Of a stretch of 64,000 bases of DNA, positions 19,879 through 28,966 are shown one piece after another. The stretch comes from Clostridium pasteurianum BC1 (GTDB lineage Bacteria > Bacillota > Clostridia > Clostridiales > Clostridiaceae). The stretch spans positions 1,674,001 to 1,738,000 of the forward strand of contig NC_021182.1 of NCBI RefSeq assembly GCF_000389635.1, written 5' to 3'. The position numbers and the translations under genes are program-made. A model generated the notes under the pieces. That model saw nothing but the letters and a program-made list of their open reading frames with translations. It did not search any database and was not told the DNA's origin. Numbering within the stretch: position 1 is the first letter of the stretch; each line of letters opens with the position of its first letter.

Positions 19879-20982
19879 TTGAGAAAATGGATTATAGACA
19901 ATAGATTATTAAGACAACTTGATATTACATTAATTATTTCAGCACTTATTATCGCTATTTTTGGAGTCATGAATATATACAGTGTGGCGGGTATTTCCTA
20001 TTTGAGAACACAAATTATATATATAGTCATTGCCATAGTGATTTGTTATGTAATATTGTTAATTGATTATAATATGATGAGTAATTATTCAGAAATTATA
20101 TATTGGATTGGAATAGTTTTACTATTGGCTACAGATATACAGGGTAGAAGTGTTAATGGTGCTAGTTCATGGCTTCAGCTAGGCCCTCTTCCTGCAATTG
20201 AACCAGCAGAATTTTTTAGAATGGCATTAGCTCTCATTCTTGCAAAAAAAGTAAGTGATATGGATGGAGAAGTAAATAATCCTAAAGGTATTTTCAAGAT
20301 ACTGTTTTATACTGCAATACCAGCAATTATGCTTTATAAGCAGCCTAATTTAGGAATGGCAATAATTTGTGTTTGCATAGCCGTTGGTATACTTTTCATA
20401 TCAGGACTTAATTTAAAGATAATATTTGGAGCTATAGCTTTAATTATACCTACTTGTATAATAATATGGAAAGCCAATATTTTAAAACCTTATCAGATGG
20501 CAAGAATAACTTCGTTTTTACATCCAGAACTTACACAGCAGACTACCGGGTATCAGTTAACCAATTCTAAACTTGGAATTGGATCTGGTGGAATTTTAGG
20601 TAAAGGCTTTTTACATGGAACACAGGTATCAGGAGGTTATATACCAGAAGCACGTACGGATTTTATATTTGCAGCAGTAGGTGAACAATGGGGATTAGTT
20701 GGAGCTGTTATTCTTTTACTGATTTACGCTATAATACTTTATCGAATATTAAAAATAGCTAAAAATTCTAAAGACATTTTAGGTAGGCTTATTTGTATAG
20801 GAACTTTTGCAGGATTGACATTTTCAATATATCAGAATATAGCTATGACTATAGGACTAGCACCTATCTCGGGAATAACACTGCCACTTATGAGTGCTGG
20901 AGGAAGTTCTATTATAGCAAACTTTGCAGCTTTAGCCTTAGTATTAAATGTAGGTATGAGAAATAAGAAGATAAATTTTTAA
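19879..20982 (+). CDS. RodA/FtsW/SpoVE family (SEDS) membrane protein, copy 2
   Basis: This tandem paralog of the preceding gene has 367 residues with the same membrane layout. It keeps the catalytic Asp261 in RTDFIFAAVGEQWG, but the conserved His before it is Arg. The PLMSAGGSS motif is shared. Start TTG 19879 follows GGGGGTCTCC; an in-frame TTG at 19810 overlaps the -35 box and is rejected. The next gene starts 16 bases after the stop, so the reductase is probably cotranscribed. Confidence 0.85.
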   Translation: MRKWIIDNRLLRQLDITLIISALIIAIFGVMNIYSVAGISYLRTQIIYIVIAIVICYVILLIDYNMMSNYSEIIYWIGIVLLLATDIQGRSVNGASSWLQLGPLPAIEPAEFFRMALALILAKKVSDMDGEVNNPKGIFKILFYTAIPAIMLYKQPNLGMAIICVCIAVGILFISGLNLKIIFGAIALIIPTCIIIWKANILKPYQMARITSFLHPELTQQTTGYQLTNSKLGIGSGGILGKGFLHGTQVSGGYIPEARTDFIFAAVGEQWGLVGAVILLLIYAIILYRILKIAKNSKDILGRLICIGTFAGLTFSIYQNIAMTIGLAPISGITLPLMSAGGSSIIANFAALALVLNVGMRNKKINF

Positions 20983-20998
20983 GAGAGGCTTGGTATAG

Positions 20999-21745
20999 TT
21001 GAAAAATATTCTAAAAGGAAAAGTGGTACTTGTCACAGGGGCTTCAAGAGGTATAGGAAGGCATATAGCTATAGAAATGGCTAAGGAAGGAGCTGCAGTA
21101 GCTGTAAATTATTTAAAAGACGATAATGGGGCAAAAGAAACCCTAGCACTTTTAAATAGTGAAGGAGTCTATGCAAAGGCCTATAAAGCTGATGTCAGAA
21201 ATTTTAAAGATGCAAAAGATATGATAGAAAATGTAATTAAATATTTTGGCAAGATTGATATTTTAGTTAATAATGCAGGTATATCTAAAATAGGATTGTT
21301 TATGGATCAGTGTACGGCAGATTATGATGAGATTTTTGATGCTAATTTTAGGTCTGTTTTCAACTGCACTAACGCGGCAGTGAAATATATGGTAGATAAA
21401 AAGAAAGGCTGTATAATAAACATTTCTTCAATTTGGGGAAATGCTGGAGCTTCTTGCGAGGTGCTGTATTCAGCTTCTAAAGGTGCTGTTAATTCTTTTA
21501 CAAAAGCCCTTGGAAAAGAGCTTGCACCATCAAATATAAGAGTAAATGCCATATCACCAGGTGTTATAGATACTAGTATGAATAGTGTATTCAGTAATGA
21601 AGATATAAAAAGTATAAAAGATGAAATTCCAATGATGAGATTTGGCCGAAGTGATGAAATTGGAAAATTGGCAGTGTTTCTTGCTAGTGATAATGCAAGT
21701 TATATAACTTCGCAAATTATAACTATAGATGGTGGAATGTTATAA
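20999..21745 (+). CDS. Short-chain reductase, YmfI-like (EF-P 5-aminopentanone reductase type)
   Basis: This is a classical 248-residue SDR: NADP site TGASRGIG, NNAG, and the catalytic set Ser143, Tyr157 and Lys161. The stretch NISSIWGNAGASCEVLYSASK resembles Bacillus YmfI, which reduces the 5-aminopentanone on EF-P to 5-aminopentanol, more closely than FabG. The assignment rests on recalled similarity. TTG start with GAGAGG upstream. It lies just after a SEDS gene, not in a fatty-acid cluster, which also argues against FabG. Confidence 0.75.
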   Translation: MKNILKGKVVLVTGASRGIGRHIAIEMAKEGAAVAVNYLKDDNGAKETLALLNSEGVYAKAYKADVRNFKDAKDMIENVIKYFGKIDILVNNAGISKIGLFMDQCTADYDEIFDANFRSVFNCTNAAVKYMVDKKKGCIINISSIWGNAGASCEVLYSASKGAVNSFTKALGKELAPSNIRVNAISPGVIDTSMNSVFSNEDIKSIKDEIPMMRFGRSDEIGKLAVFLASDNASYITSQIITIDGGML

Positions 21746-21947
21746 TAATAAAAATTTCCATATAAAATTCCAATTGTAAAGTAATTTATTTAAACATTGA
21801 TACAGATGTAACCTTTTATAAAAAATTAAAGATTACCATGAATGTTTTGATTAATTGTTTTTCTAATTGAAGATAAATTTTAATATATATGAATAGTTAG
21901 GTACTAAATTGTCAATATTTCTAATAAATGAATTGAAAGGATGGGAT

Positions 21948-22787
21948 TTGTTTATGGAAATACTCTTATTAGTACTTGGAATTTCATTTGCAGTTTTTTT
22001 TATAACTATTGGTGTAAGTTCCGTTATAAAAAGAGATAGTAAAGTTAAATTTTATTTCATAGGAGCAATTATTTCTTTTATTATAGCCTTTATAGGTTTT
22101 TGGAAAATACCAACTAATACAGACAGCAATGCTTCAAATAAAAATAATATTTTAATGCCACAAACGCAGCAATCAGCTGCAACTAGCATTGAATCAACGG
22201 ATACTAAGGCAGTTAATAGTGTTATAGAGAATAATCCACTAAATGTGAGTTTTATTAATAATGGTTTAAATGGAGCAATATTGATACAGTTTAATAAAAA
22301 GAATATACTTATCGATTGTGGGAAGATTGATAATATACAAGATATAGAGAACTCACTAAAGGGACATTCTGTAAAAGTATTAGATAGTATTATTTTAACT
22401 ACTACAGATAGTGATTCTATTGGATCAGCAGCTCAGCTTATAAAGGATTACAAGATAAAGGATATAAGATATATAGATAACTCTGTAAAAAATAATAAAT
22501 CATTTAAAGACATACAAGCTGTAGCAAAGGCAAATAATGTAGTTATTAAAAAAATAGCATCTTCCTATAATATTGATAGTGCTATCGTAAGTACAAGTAA
22601 TATTACAAAGGGAGTTAAAATTAACTTTAAGTTTCCAGAAGATCAATATGATTCAAGTATACAGACTATGTCATTTGTGAAGGATTCATTTAAGACTGGG
22701 GATAATCAAAGTTTACGTCATGATGTTAATACAAATTGTGATTCACTAGGAAATATAATTGTAGCAATATCTACTTATCAGAATTAA
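21948..22787 (+). CDS. Membrane-anchored, metal-site-lacking ComEC-type beta-lactamase fold protein
   Basis: Two membrane helices (about residues 3-22 and 30-50) and a low-complexity Asn/Ser linker lead to a domain reading VSFINNGLNGAILIQF..KNILIDCGK and then LDSIILTTTDSDSIGSAAQLIKDY. This follows the extracellular metallo-beta-lactamase domain of ComEC-like proteins (IDVGQGDSILI, LIDAG, HPHADHIGG) strand by strand. Every expected His/Asp metal ligand of the HxHxDH motif is replaced. Start TTG 21948 is 7 bases from AAAGG; ATG 21954 is also possible. It may be a binding rather than a catalytic protein. Confidence 0.6.
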   Translation: MFMEILLLVLGISFAVFFITIGVSSVIKRDSKVKFYFIGAIISFIIAFIGFWKIPTNTDSNASNKNNILMPQTQQSAATSIESTDTKAVNSVIENNPLNVSFINNGLNGAILIQFNKKNILIDCGKIDNIQDIENSLKGHSVKVLDSIILTTTDSDSIGSAAQLIKDYKIKDIRYIDNSVKNNKSFKDIQAVAKANNVVIKKIASSYNIDSAIVSTSNITKGVKINFKFPEDQYDSSIQTMSFVKDSFKTGDNQSLRHDVNTNCDSLGNIIVAISTYQN

Positions 22788-23014
22788 AATTGAAGGCATA
22801 AATTAGAATAAATCTATAATTTGTGGAACTAATGATTTGATTTATACATATGAAAATAATAGATAGAATACAACTCAGTTATGTAACCACTATAAAATTT
22901 TATGGCTAACACTAATAAAAAGTATTGTAAAAATTTAATACACTATATAAATAATAAAATAATTTACCTCAGTATAAATAGATATAAGAATATTTTAAAT
23001 ATTTTCATATACAT

Positions 23015-23043
23015 TTGTATTGTAATTCAAAAAATAGTATAAT
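23015..23043 (+). promoter_or_regulatory. Promoter of the DUF2156 gene
   Basis: TTGTAT, a 17-base spacer and TATAAT lie in the 319-base gap before 23107. Nothing else is recognisable in that gap. Confidence 0.6.
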
Positions 23044-23106
23044 TTGAATAAGTGTGAAATGATGATAGGTATTATTTTGAGCTAGCTATAGAATTGGAGT
23101 GATTTG

Positions 23107-23994
23107 GTGTTAAACTTTAAAAAGCTTAATTTGGAGGATAAAGAAGTATTGGATAAATACTTAAAGCCTTTTAATTTTAAAAGTTGTGAGTATTCTTTTA
23201 CTACTCTTTTTATATGGAAAGAGGCCTGTAGTATAGAGTATGCTATATATGATGGTGTACTCATTTTTAAAAAAAGAGATTTTGATGGGAAGACCCATTT
23301 TATGCAGCCTATTGGTTATAAGAAGGAACAATTAAAAGAAATTTTTCAACTACTTAAAGAATGTAGAGAAGAATTTAATATGGATTATTTATTTAAGGAT
23401 TTAGAAGGTGAATTTTTAGAGGATTTAAGAGAATATTGTAATATAGAAGTAGATATAATTGAGGATAGGGATAATTTTGACTATATTTATCCAAGCAGTA
23501 GTCTTATATCCCTATCAGGTAAAAAACTTCATGGTAAAAAAAATCATTATAATCAATTTATAAAGAATTATGAGTACTATGTAAAAGACATAAGAGAAGC
23601 AGATGAAGAAGAATGTATAGAAGCTGTAAAAGAATGGTTGTATCGTAAAGGTGATCCAGATGAACATTTGAAATATGAAGCTAAGGGTATAGACGAATTA
23701 TTAAAGAACAAAGACAAATTAGATTTCGATGGTATAGCTGTCTATGTAAAAGATAAGATAGCTGCTTTAACTATGGGAGAAAAGATGAATGAAGAAATGG
23801 CTATTATTCATATTGAAAAGGCAGACCCTCAAATTAAAGGTCTTTATTCATTTGTAAATAAGAGTTTTGTTGAGCAATGTTTTAGTGATGTAAACATAAT
23901 TAACAGAGAGCAAGATTTAGGAAGAGAAGGACTTAGAAAAGCTAAAGAGTCCTATAAGCCCTTTGAATTTGTCAAAAAATATATAATTCCATAA
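23107..23994 (+). CDS. DUF2156 (phosphatidylglycerol lysyltransferase-type GNAT fold) protein
   Basis: This 295-residue soluble protein has two GNAT-like halves of the DUF2156 group (SGKKLHGKKNHYNQFIKNY, then AIIHIEKADPQIKGLYSFVNKSF and NREQDLGREGLRKAKESYKP). Relatives include the C-terminal domain of MprF, which moves aminoacyl groups from tRNA to lipid, but the membrane flippase part is absent. The natural substrate is unknown. Starts GTG 23107 or TTG 23104 fit GGAG at 23095. It ends at a hairpin terminator. Confidence 0.8.
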   Translation: MLNFKKLNLEDKEVLDKYLKPFNFKSCEYSFTTLFIWKEACSIEYAIYDGVLIFKKRDFDGKTHFMQPIGYKKEQLKEIFQLLKECREEFNMDYLFKDLEGEFLEDLREYCNIEVDIIEDRDNFDYIYPSSSLISLSGKKLHGKKNHYNQFIKNYEYYVKDIREADEEECIEAVKEWLYRKGDPDEHLKYEAKGIDELLKNKDKLDFDGIAVYVKDKIAALTMGEKMNEEMAIIHIEKADPQIKGLYSFVNKSFVEQCFSDVNIINREQDLGREGLRKAKESYKPFEFVKKYIIP

Positions 23995-24040
23995 GTTTAA
24001 TTAAGCTTTGTGAAAGGTTAAAGTATTTGTAAAAACAATT

Positions 24041-24089
24041 AAAACACTATGAAAATCATTTAAATTACATGAATTTCATAGTGCTTTTT
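24041..24089 (+). terminator. Terminator after the DUF2156 gene
   Basis: CACTATGAAA (24045-24054) pairs with TTTCATAGTG (24074-24083), followed by CTTTTT. Confidence 0.75.
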
Positions 24090-24173
24090 AGAATTGAGAA
24101 ATTTGCTTAGGCATCGTAAATAATAAGTATTTAGTTCCAGTTTATTCTAGCGCCCTATTACTTTCATATGCCA

Positions 24174-24198
24174 TAGTCTAAAAAATATTTTTAGACTA
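24174..24198 (-). terminator. Inverted repeat after the SASP-like gene
   Basis: TAGTCTAAAAA pairs with its complement across a few bases just downstream of the minus-strand stop at 24215. There is no clear T-run outside the stem, so termination is only probable. Confidence 0.45.
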
Positions 24199-24214
24199 TA
24201 ATAGTATTAATTTA

Positions 24215-24514
24215 TTAGCCATTAATACCTTTGTTTTCAGCAGATTTTTTATTTAGCTGTTTAGTTTCTGCAAGACTAGGATCAGCTGTGCTGCTTGAAA
24301 AACTAGAATTAGAAGCGGAAGTAGCTCCGGCTGCGTTAGCAGTACCACTATTTGCAGCAGAATTTTGATTTAATTGTCTAGTTTCTGCAAGGCTAGTATC
24401 GGCTGCACTATTTGAAAAACTAGAATTAGAAGCAGAACCGCTTCCACTAGCAGTACCTTTTCTTGCAGCAGATTTTTGATTTAATTGTTTTGTTTCTTCT
24501 AATGAATTACCCAT
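24215..24514 (-). CDS. Gamma-SASP-like spore protein with three repeats
   Basis: This 99-residue protein is very rich in Ser, Ala, Asn and Gly and has no Cys or Trp. A 13-residue unit of the form SLAETKQLNQKSA occurs three times, beginning at residues 4, 41 and 80, with Ser/Ala/Asn-rich spacers containing SASNSSFS. The layout resembles gamma-type small acid-soluble spore proteins of Bacillus (repeats like AQQVRKQNQQSA), which store amino acids in the spore core. Homology is inferred from pattern, not proven. GGAAGGAGA precedes the ATG, and a small hairpin (ACTGGAAAACCAGT, 24547-24560) lies in the leader. Confidence 0.6.
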   Translation of the reverse strand: MGNSLEETKQLNQKSAARKGTASGSGSASNSSFSNSAADTSLAETRQLNQNSAANSGTANAAGATSASNSSFSSSTADPSLAETKQLNKKSAENKGING

Positions 24515-24629
24515 GGTAATCTCCTTCCGAGATATAAATTTTATTTACTGGAAAACCAGTACGTCTTATAGATTACCCATATTTCTAAAATAATATAATG
24601 GAACATTTTACATTGCATGGATAAAATCA

Positions 24630-25370
24630 CTAGTAAAGAATTTGCTCACCTCTTTTAGCTATATTAAGAATTTTAGTATTTGCAGTTTCTATTTTTTCTT
24701 TAAATTTTTTTGTTATATTAAAATCTTCTCTAAAGTGCATTGGAATAAATAGTCTAGGATTAATTTCCTTTATAAAATATTCTCCACCTATAAAATAATA
24801 TTCTTTAAGTCTTGAATCTACAGGGAAAAAAGCTATATCTATAAAATTACTTTTAATCTTTTCTATTTCTGATTTAAAAGACTTTTCCATTTTAGAATTG
24901 AATTCCTCATTTTCATCCCACCAATGCCACCAGTTTAAATCACCAGAATGAAATATTGTTATATTATCTACCTTTACTAAAAAAGAAATACCTATGTCAT
25001 TGGAACTAAAGGCTTTAACATATAGATTATCTATATGTAAATCTTCATAGACTGATAACATATTAATATAAGTATCTCTATCTTTTTTATCAATATTAAT
25101 ATCACTGCTTAATATATAGTGAATATCTGGTCTTATCTGTCTCCATTTTAATATTATAGGATTAAAATGATCAAAATGACTATGAGAAGAAAATACTATA
25201 ATTTTTTTTTGAATTTTTAAATCTTCTTCTCCAACAGCAGCATTTGATATACATTTATTTCCTTTATCTGTAGAATCTTTATAATAATCAAATATTAAAA
25301 GATAATTTTCTGTTTCTACGGCAAATCCACTATTGTATAGATAATTAATTTTTGCCCTACAAGTTTCCAT
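24630..25370 (-). CDS. Metallo-beta-lactamase-fold hydrolase
   Basis: This 246-residue protein is of the Lactamase_B_2/UlaG-like type. The metal motif is HSHFDH (His63, His65, Asp67, His68), later ligands are in FHSGDLNWW, and a final His lies in IPMHFRED. This set predicts a two-metal phosphodiesterase or lactonase, but the substrate is unknown. Start ATG 25370 is chosen for GGAGGTGC 9 bases upstream; an earlier ATG at 25406 lacks a site. The active-site residues are complete, unlike the ComEC-like protein at 21948. Confidence 0.85.
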   Translation of the reverse strand: METCRAKINYLYNSGFAVETENYLLIFDYYKDSTDKGNKCISNAAVGEEDLKIQKKIIVFSSHSHFDHFNPIILKWRQIRPDIHYILSSDINIDKKDRDTYINMLSVYEDLHIDNLYVKAFSSNDIGISFLVKVDNITIFHSGDLNWWHWWDENEEFNSKMEKSFKSEIEKIKSNFIDIAFFPVDSRLKEYYFIGGEYFIKEINPRLFIPMHFREDFNITKKFKEKIETANTKILNIAKRGEQILY

Positions 25371-25653
25371 ATTAAAAGCACCTCCATAAATTTTATTATA
25401 AATCACATCAATTTAATTAATATTTATATAAGTATTATTACACATATTTAAGATGAACAAAATACAGTTTTACACTATATATAATAAATTTATTTATAGT
25501 AAAAATAGAAACATTTATAAAAAATTTTTCCGAAATACAGATTTAACTTATTAATTTTAATGTAAAAGAATGAGTGTTTTAATTTTCCAATGGTTATATT
25601 ATAATATAATTATAAGTGTATAATAAATCGTAGAATACGGAGGAACTATAAGA

Positions 25654-26025
25654 ATGAAATTTAACTTTGATCATAATAATTTTAATGTGTTAGATTTAGA
25701 AAAAAGTATTGCTTTCTATAAAGAAGCTTTAGGTTTTGAGGAAGTGAGAAGACATAACGCAGAAGATGGCAGCTTTATTTTAAGTTTTCTCGGTGATAAT
25801 CAAACAGGGCACAAGCTAGAGCTTACGTGGCTTAAAGATAGAAAAGAACCCTATAATCTTGGAGAAAATGAATTCCATTTAGCTGTTAAAACAGATGATT
25901 TTGATGCAGCTTATGCGCATCACAAAGAAATGGGATGTATATGTTATGAAAATAAACCTATGGGAATATATTTTATAAATGATCCAGATGGATATTGGGT
26001 AGAAATACTGCCTTATAAAAAGTAA
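25654..26025 (+). CDS. VOC-family protein, lactoylglutathione lyase type
   Basis: This 123-residue glyoxalase I-like protein has two beta-alpha-beta-beta-beta units: NVLDLEKSIAFYKEALGFEEV at the N-terminus and FHLAVKTDDFDAAYAHHKEMG later, ending in the ligand-bearing strand DPDGYWVEILPY. Residues His6 or His11, Glu54-equivalent (LELTW), His93-region and Glu in WVEIL are plausible metal ligands. It probably removes methylglyoxal or a related aldehyde. Clostridia lack glutathione in most cases, so the true thiol partner is uncertain. GGAGGAAC precedes the ATG. Confidence 0.8.
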   Translation: MKFNFDHNNFNVLDLEKSIAFYKEALGFEEVRRHNAEDGSFILSFLGDNQTGHKLELTWLKDRKEPYNLGENEFHLAVKTDDFDAAYAHHKEMGCICYENKPMGIYFINDPDGYWVEILPYKK

Positions 26026-26130
26026 AAATTAGCCTATAGCATTCATTATACTAAAATGCCATGAAGACAATAAGATATATAGGGATAATTATACCTATAT
26101 CAATCTATAAGGATATTATTTGATAAATTT

Positions 26131-26199
26131 ATAATAAATATTTCTAAGATTCAGTGATAATAAATTTTTTTGAATTTCAGAAATATTTATTATTACTGA
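26131..26199. repeat. Overlapping inverted repeats between convergent genes
   Basis: ATAATAAATATTTCT (26131-26145) pairs perfectly with 26179-26193, and CAGTGATAATAAAT (from 26152) can pair instead with ATTTATTATTACTG. The two folds exclude each other. It lies between the convergent VOC and SDR genes, so a two-way terminator is the simplest reading. Confidence 0.45.
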
Positions 26200-26205
26200 A
26201 AAAAA

Positions 26206-26991
26206 TTAAAGTGGTTTTTTAGTATTTCTTTTAAGCCATAAGTTAAAGCTTATTGAAAATATTTTACTGTAAATAGGATATAGAATAGGAATCACTCTGT
26301 TAATAATACTGGCAATAAGAAATAAAATTGAAGGATATATGTTTCTTAAATTGAGCTTAATACCTAGTATTATACTGGCAGCAACTATTTCGGGAGATTG
26401 GACTGGCCATGGCACAGGAGCTCTATTTCCACCAGCTCTTCTAAAAAAGTTTGTATTCGTAGCAATGGGATATACTAAACCCAATTTCCCTCTGTTTTTC
26501 ATTTCATATCTGTAGGTTTTTGCAAACATATTTATGGAAGCTTTGCTTGCACAATAAAGAGCGTAACCTGGAAGAGGGACTTCACTTACTGCAGAGCAGG
26601 TTATAATCATATAGTATGATTTATCTTTATTAATATTTTTCATTTTTTCAGCAACATATATGGGTGAAAAAACATTAGTACTATATATTTTTTCTATATG
26701 TTCCCAGTTTGCTTCTTCAATTTCTTCGCAATAGGCAAAGCCGGCATTAGCTATAAATATGTCTATACTTTGAAATAAGTTTAATGCATATTCAAAAAGC
26801 TGGTCAACTTCCTCTTTTTTTGATAAATCACAGGAAAAAGATATAACGTTTTTATCGTAATTCGGTATTTTATCAATATTTCTTGCTACAGCAATTATTT
26901 TTACATCATAATCTTTAAGTTTTTTTAATAATTCCATGCCAATTCCAGAAGAAGCTCCAGTTAAAATTATATTTTTACCATTTATATTCAT
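26206..26991 (-). CDS. Short-chain dehydrogenase with C-terminal membrane segment
   Basis: This 261-residue SDR has the cofactor site TGASSGIG near the N-terminus, NAGFAY, a serine in TCSAVSE and the catalytic YCASK. Beyond the Rossmann domain the tail (YPSILFLIASIINRVIPILYPIY) is hydrophobic and basic-flanked, suggesting membrane attachment and a lipid-like substrate. The ATG follows AAGGAAC. No operon partner is present; the upstream gap to 27327 (335 bases) holds a 9-bp inverted repeat at 27067-27090 and nothing else I can identify. Confidence 0.8.
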   Translation of the reverse strand: MNINGKNIILTGASSGIGMELLKKLKDYDVKIIAVARNIDKIPNYDKNVISFSCDLSKKEEVDQLFEYALNLFQSIDIFIANAGFAYCEEIEEANWEHIEKIYSTNVFSPIYVAEKMKNINKDKSYYMIITCSAVSEVPLPGYALYCASKASINMFAKTYRYEMKNRGKLGLVYPIATNTNFFRRAGGNRAPVPWPVQSPEIVAASIILGIKLNLRNIYPSILFLIASIINRVIPILYPIYSKIFSISFNLWLKRNTKKPL

Positions 26992-27326
26992 AGATAAGTT
27001 CCTTCTTTCATGTTTTAGTTTTCATCATAAATTTAAGTTCCTCTAAAATGTATCTTAAGTTTTCTAATAAAGTATTTTTAGATACTTTATATTAAGATTA
27101 TATACCTAAAATGGTATAATTTATAATGAAAATTTAAATTTTCACTTTAGCATTATTTAATGGAATACTTTATGTGATTAAAAAATTGAATAAATTGTAC
27201 TTTTTATAATTTTCTTAAGGAGCATATAACAGTTATATATACATAGATATAAATAATGCATATAAATTCGGTGAAAACAAATTTGTATTAAGATAAGATT
27301 AATTGATGGTAAAAGGAGGGGATAAT

Positions 27327-27869
27327 GTGAATTATGAAATATATAATAATAAAATCAAACTTATAAAAGCTGATATAACTACTTTAAAAGTGGATGCTAT
27401 TGTAAATGCAGCTAATAGTGGACTTTTAGGTGGAGGAGGTGTGGATGGAGCAATTCACAAAGCAGGTGGACATAAAATCCATGAAGAGTGCATGAAATTT
27501 AGGAATAAAAAAGGTAGATGTCATACTGGAGAAGCTGCAATTACCACAGGTGGAAAGCTCAAAGCCAAATATGTTATTCATACAGTAGGTCCAATGTGGA
27601 ATGGCGGATATAACAATGAAGAGGAATTATTAGGTAAATGCTATGAAAACAGCATTAATTTAGCTGTTGAAAACGAAGTTAGAACCATTGCATTTCCAAA
27701 TATAAGCACAGGCGTATATGGATTTCCTAAAAAATTAGCAGCTGAAATCGCACTTAAAAAAATTTTAGAAGTTATGAAAACCAATAAAAATATTGATCAA
27801 ATTATATTTGTATGCTTTGATGATGAAAATTATAATATATATCATGAAATGATGAGGGGAATACAATGA
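27327..27869 (+). CDS. Macrodomain protein (ADP-ribosyl hydrolase, YmdB/AF1521 type)
   Basis: A single 180-residue macrodomain: [34 protein letters not shown] forms the ADP-ribose-binding loop, with [21 protein letters not shown] and ISTGVYGFP following. Such enzymes remove O-acetyl from ADP-ribose or ADP-ribose from proteins. GTG 27327 is chosen for AGGAGGGG at 27314-27321; the upstream TTG and ATG lie before that site. The stop overlaps the next gene's ATG by four bases, so it is translationally coupled to an acetyltransferase. Confidence 0.92.
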   Translation: MNYEIYNNKIKLIKADITTLKVDAIVNAANSGLLGGGGVDGAIHKAGGHKIHEECMKFRNKKGRCHTGEAAITTGGKLKAKYVIHTVGPMWNGGYNNEEELLGKCYENSINLAVENEVRTIAFPNISTGVYGFPKKLAAEIALKKILEVMKTNKNIDQIIFVCFDDENYNIYHEMMRGIQ

Positions 27870-28402
27870 GTAAATTGAAAATTAAAAATGCACAGAAAAT
27901 AGTAATTAGAAAAGCTATAGAAGAAGATACCGCTGAAATAGTAGAATATATGCTGTCTATTGGTGGAGAGTCTGACAATTTGACCTTTGGAGAAGGAGAA
28001 CTTAAAATGACTATTGAAGCTGAGGAAAATTTTATAAAAGACATAAATAGCAGAGATAATGCAATAATGATTGTAGCTATATTAGATAATAAAATAATTG
28101 GATCAGCTGCACTGAGAGCAGGTGAGAAGAAGAGAATAAGACATGTAGGTGAGTTTGGAATAACTGTAAGAAAAGCTTACTGGGGTCAGGGAGTAGGAAG
28201 TACACTTTTAAATTATTTAATAGAGTGGACAAAGGCTACAGGTATAATAAAAAAAATTAATTTAAGAGTTAGAGATGACAATAAAAATGCCATAAAATTA
28301 TATGAGAAATATGGGTTTCAACAGGAAGGGGTTATTACTAGAGAGTTCTATATAAAGGGTGAATTTTATGATGCTATTTTTATGGGACTTAAAATTGATT
28401 GA
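27866..28402 (+). CDS. GNAT-family N-acetyltransferase
   Basis: This 178-residue acetyltransferase has the acetyl-CoA loop [11 protein letters not shown] (motif A) preceded by the strand [13 protein letters not shown]. The C-terminal [25 protein letters not shown] is motif B. The layout resembles the RimJ/SpeG-like group, which acts on protein N-termini or polyamines; the substrate cannot be told from sequence. It starts with ATGA overlap on the macrodomain gene, an arrangement that makes a joint acyl/ADP-ribose metabolism role possible. Confidence 0.88.
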   Translation: MSKLKIKNAQKIVIRKAIEEDTAEIVEYMLSIGGESDNLTFGEGELKMTIEAEENFIKDINSRDNAIMIVAILDNKIIGSAALRAGEKKRIRHVGEFGITVRKAYWGQGVGSTLLNYLIEWTKATGIIKKINLRVRDDNKNAIKLYEKYGFQQEGVITREFYIKGEFYDAIFMGLKID

Positions 28403-28566
28403 GTTTAATAATTACATAAATATTGAGTAAAAGACAGCTTCAAAAAGTATAACTTGAAATATTTTATATTGATAAGGTGTATAAAAATAAATTTTGCTTT
28501 TATTAATAACAAAATAAATTTCGTAAATTACAAATAACTAAAAATAAAGATTTAAATAAAAATATA

Positions 28567-28595
28567 TTGACAATTATATTAAACAATAATATACT
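28567..28595 (+). promoter_or_regulatory. Promoter of the ilvA leader
   Basis: TTGACA, a 17-base spacer and TATACT lie about 65-70 bases before the T-box Stem I. Confidence 0.75.
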
Positions 28596-28659
28596 TAAAA
28601 TCAGATTTAATAAATTACACAATTAAAACTAAGATGGAGAAAAAAATATTCGATTTGTT

Positions 28660-28935
28660 AATTAAAGAGAGTTAGCGTTAGGTGGGAGCTAATATTAGCA
28701 TGGATATAAAATGATCACTCCGGAGTTTCCAAGTTGAAAGAGTTTTATCAAGTAAACAAGGACGTTTACCAGCGATATATGGTTAAGATTAATTATGAGT
28801 TTTTGTAATGATCTGAGTTAAGAGGCAGTTACTATGTGTTAACTGCAAAAAAGGTGGTACCGCGGAAGTTTGATCTTTCGTCCTTATGGGCATATGATTT
28901 TTTATATGTGCTTATAAGGACGGGAGATTTTTTAT
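28660..28935 (+). promoter_or_regulatory. T-box riboswitch, probable isoleucine specifier
   Basis: Stem I starts AGAGAGTTAGCG, with the conserved GGTGGGAGC segment. The specifier loop reads AAAATGATCACTCC, making ATC (28714-28716), an Ile codon, the likely specifier. The T-box sequence AAGGTGGTACCGCGG lies at 28852-28865. A terminator stem CGTCCTTAT.../...ATAAGGACG (28879-28922) with T6 follows. Uncharged tRNA-Ile should favour the antiterminator and so turn on ilvA. Confidence 0.93.
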
Positions 28936-28966
28936 TTTTAATAAATTTAGGAAGGGGTTTTGAACT

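Noticed and set aside
20999-21745. FabG (fatty-acid synthesis)
   Set aside because: The gene is outside any fatty-acid cluster and the SSIWG...GASCEV stretch is closer to YmfI-type reductases as I recall them; not fully certain.
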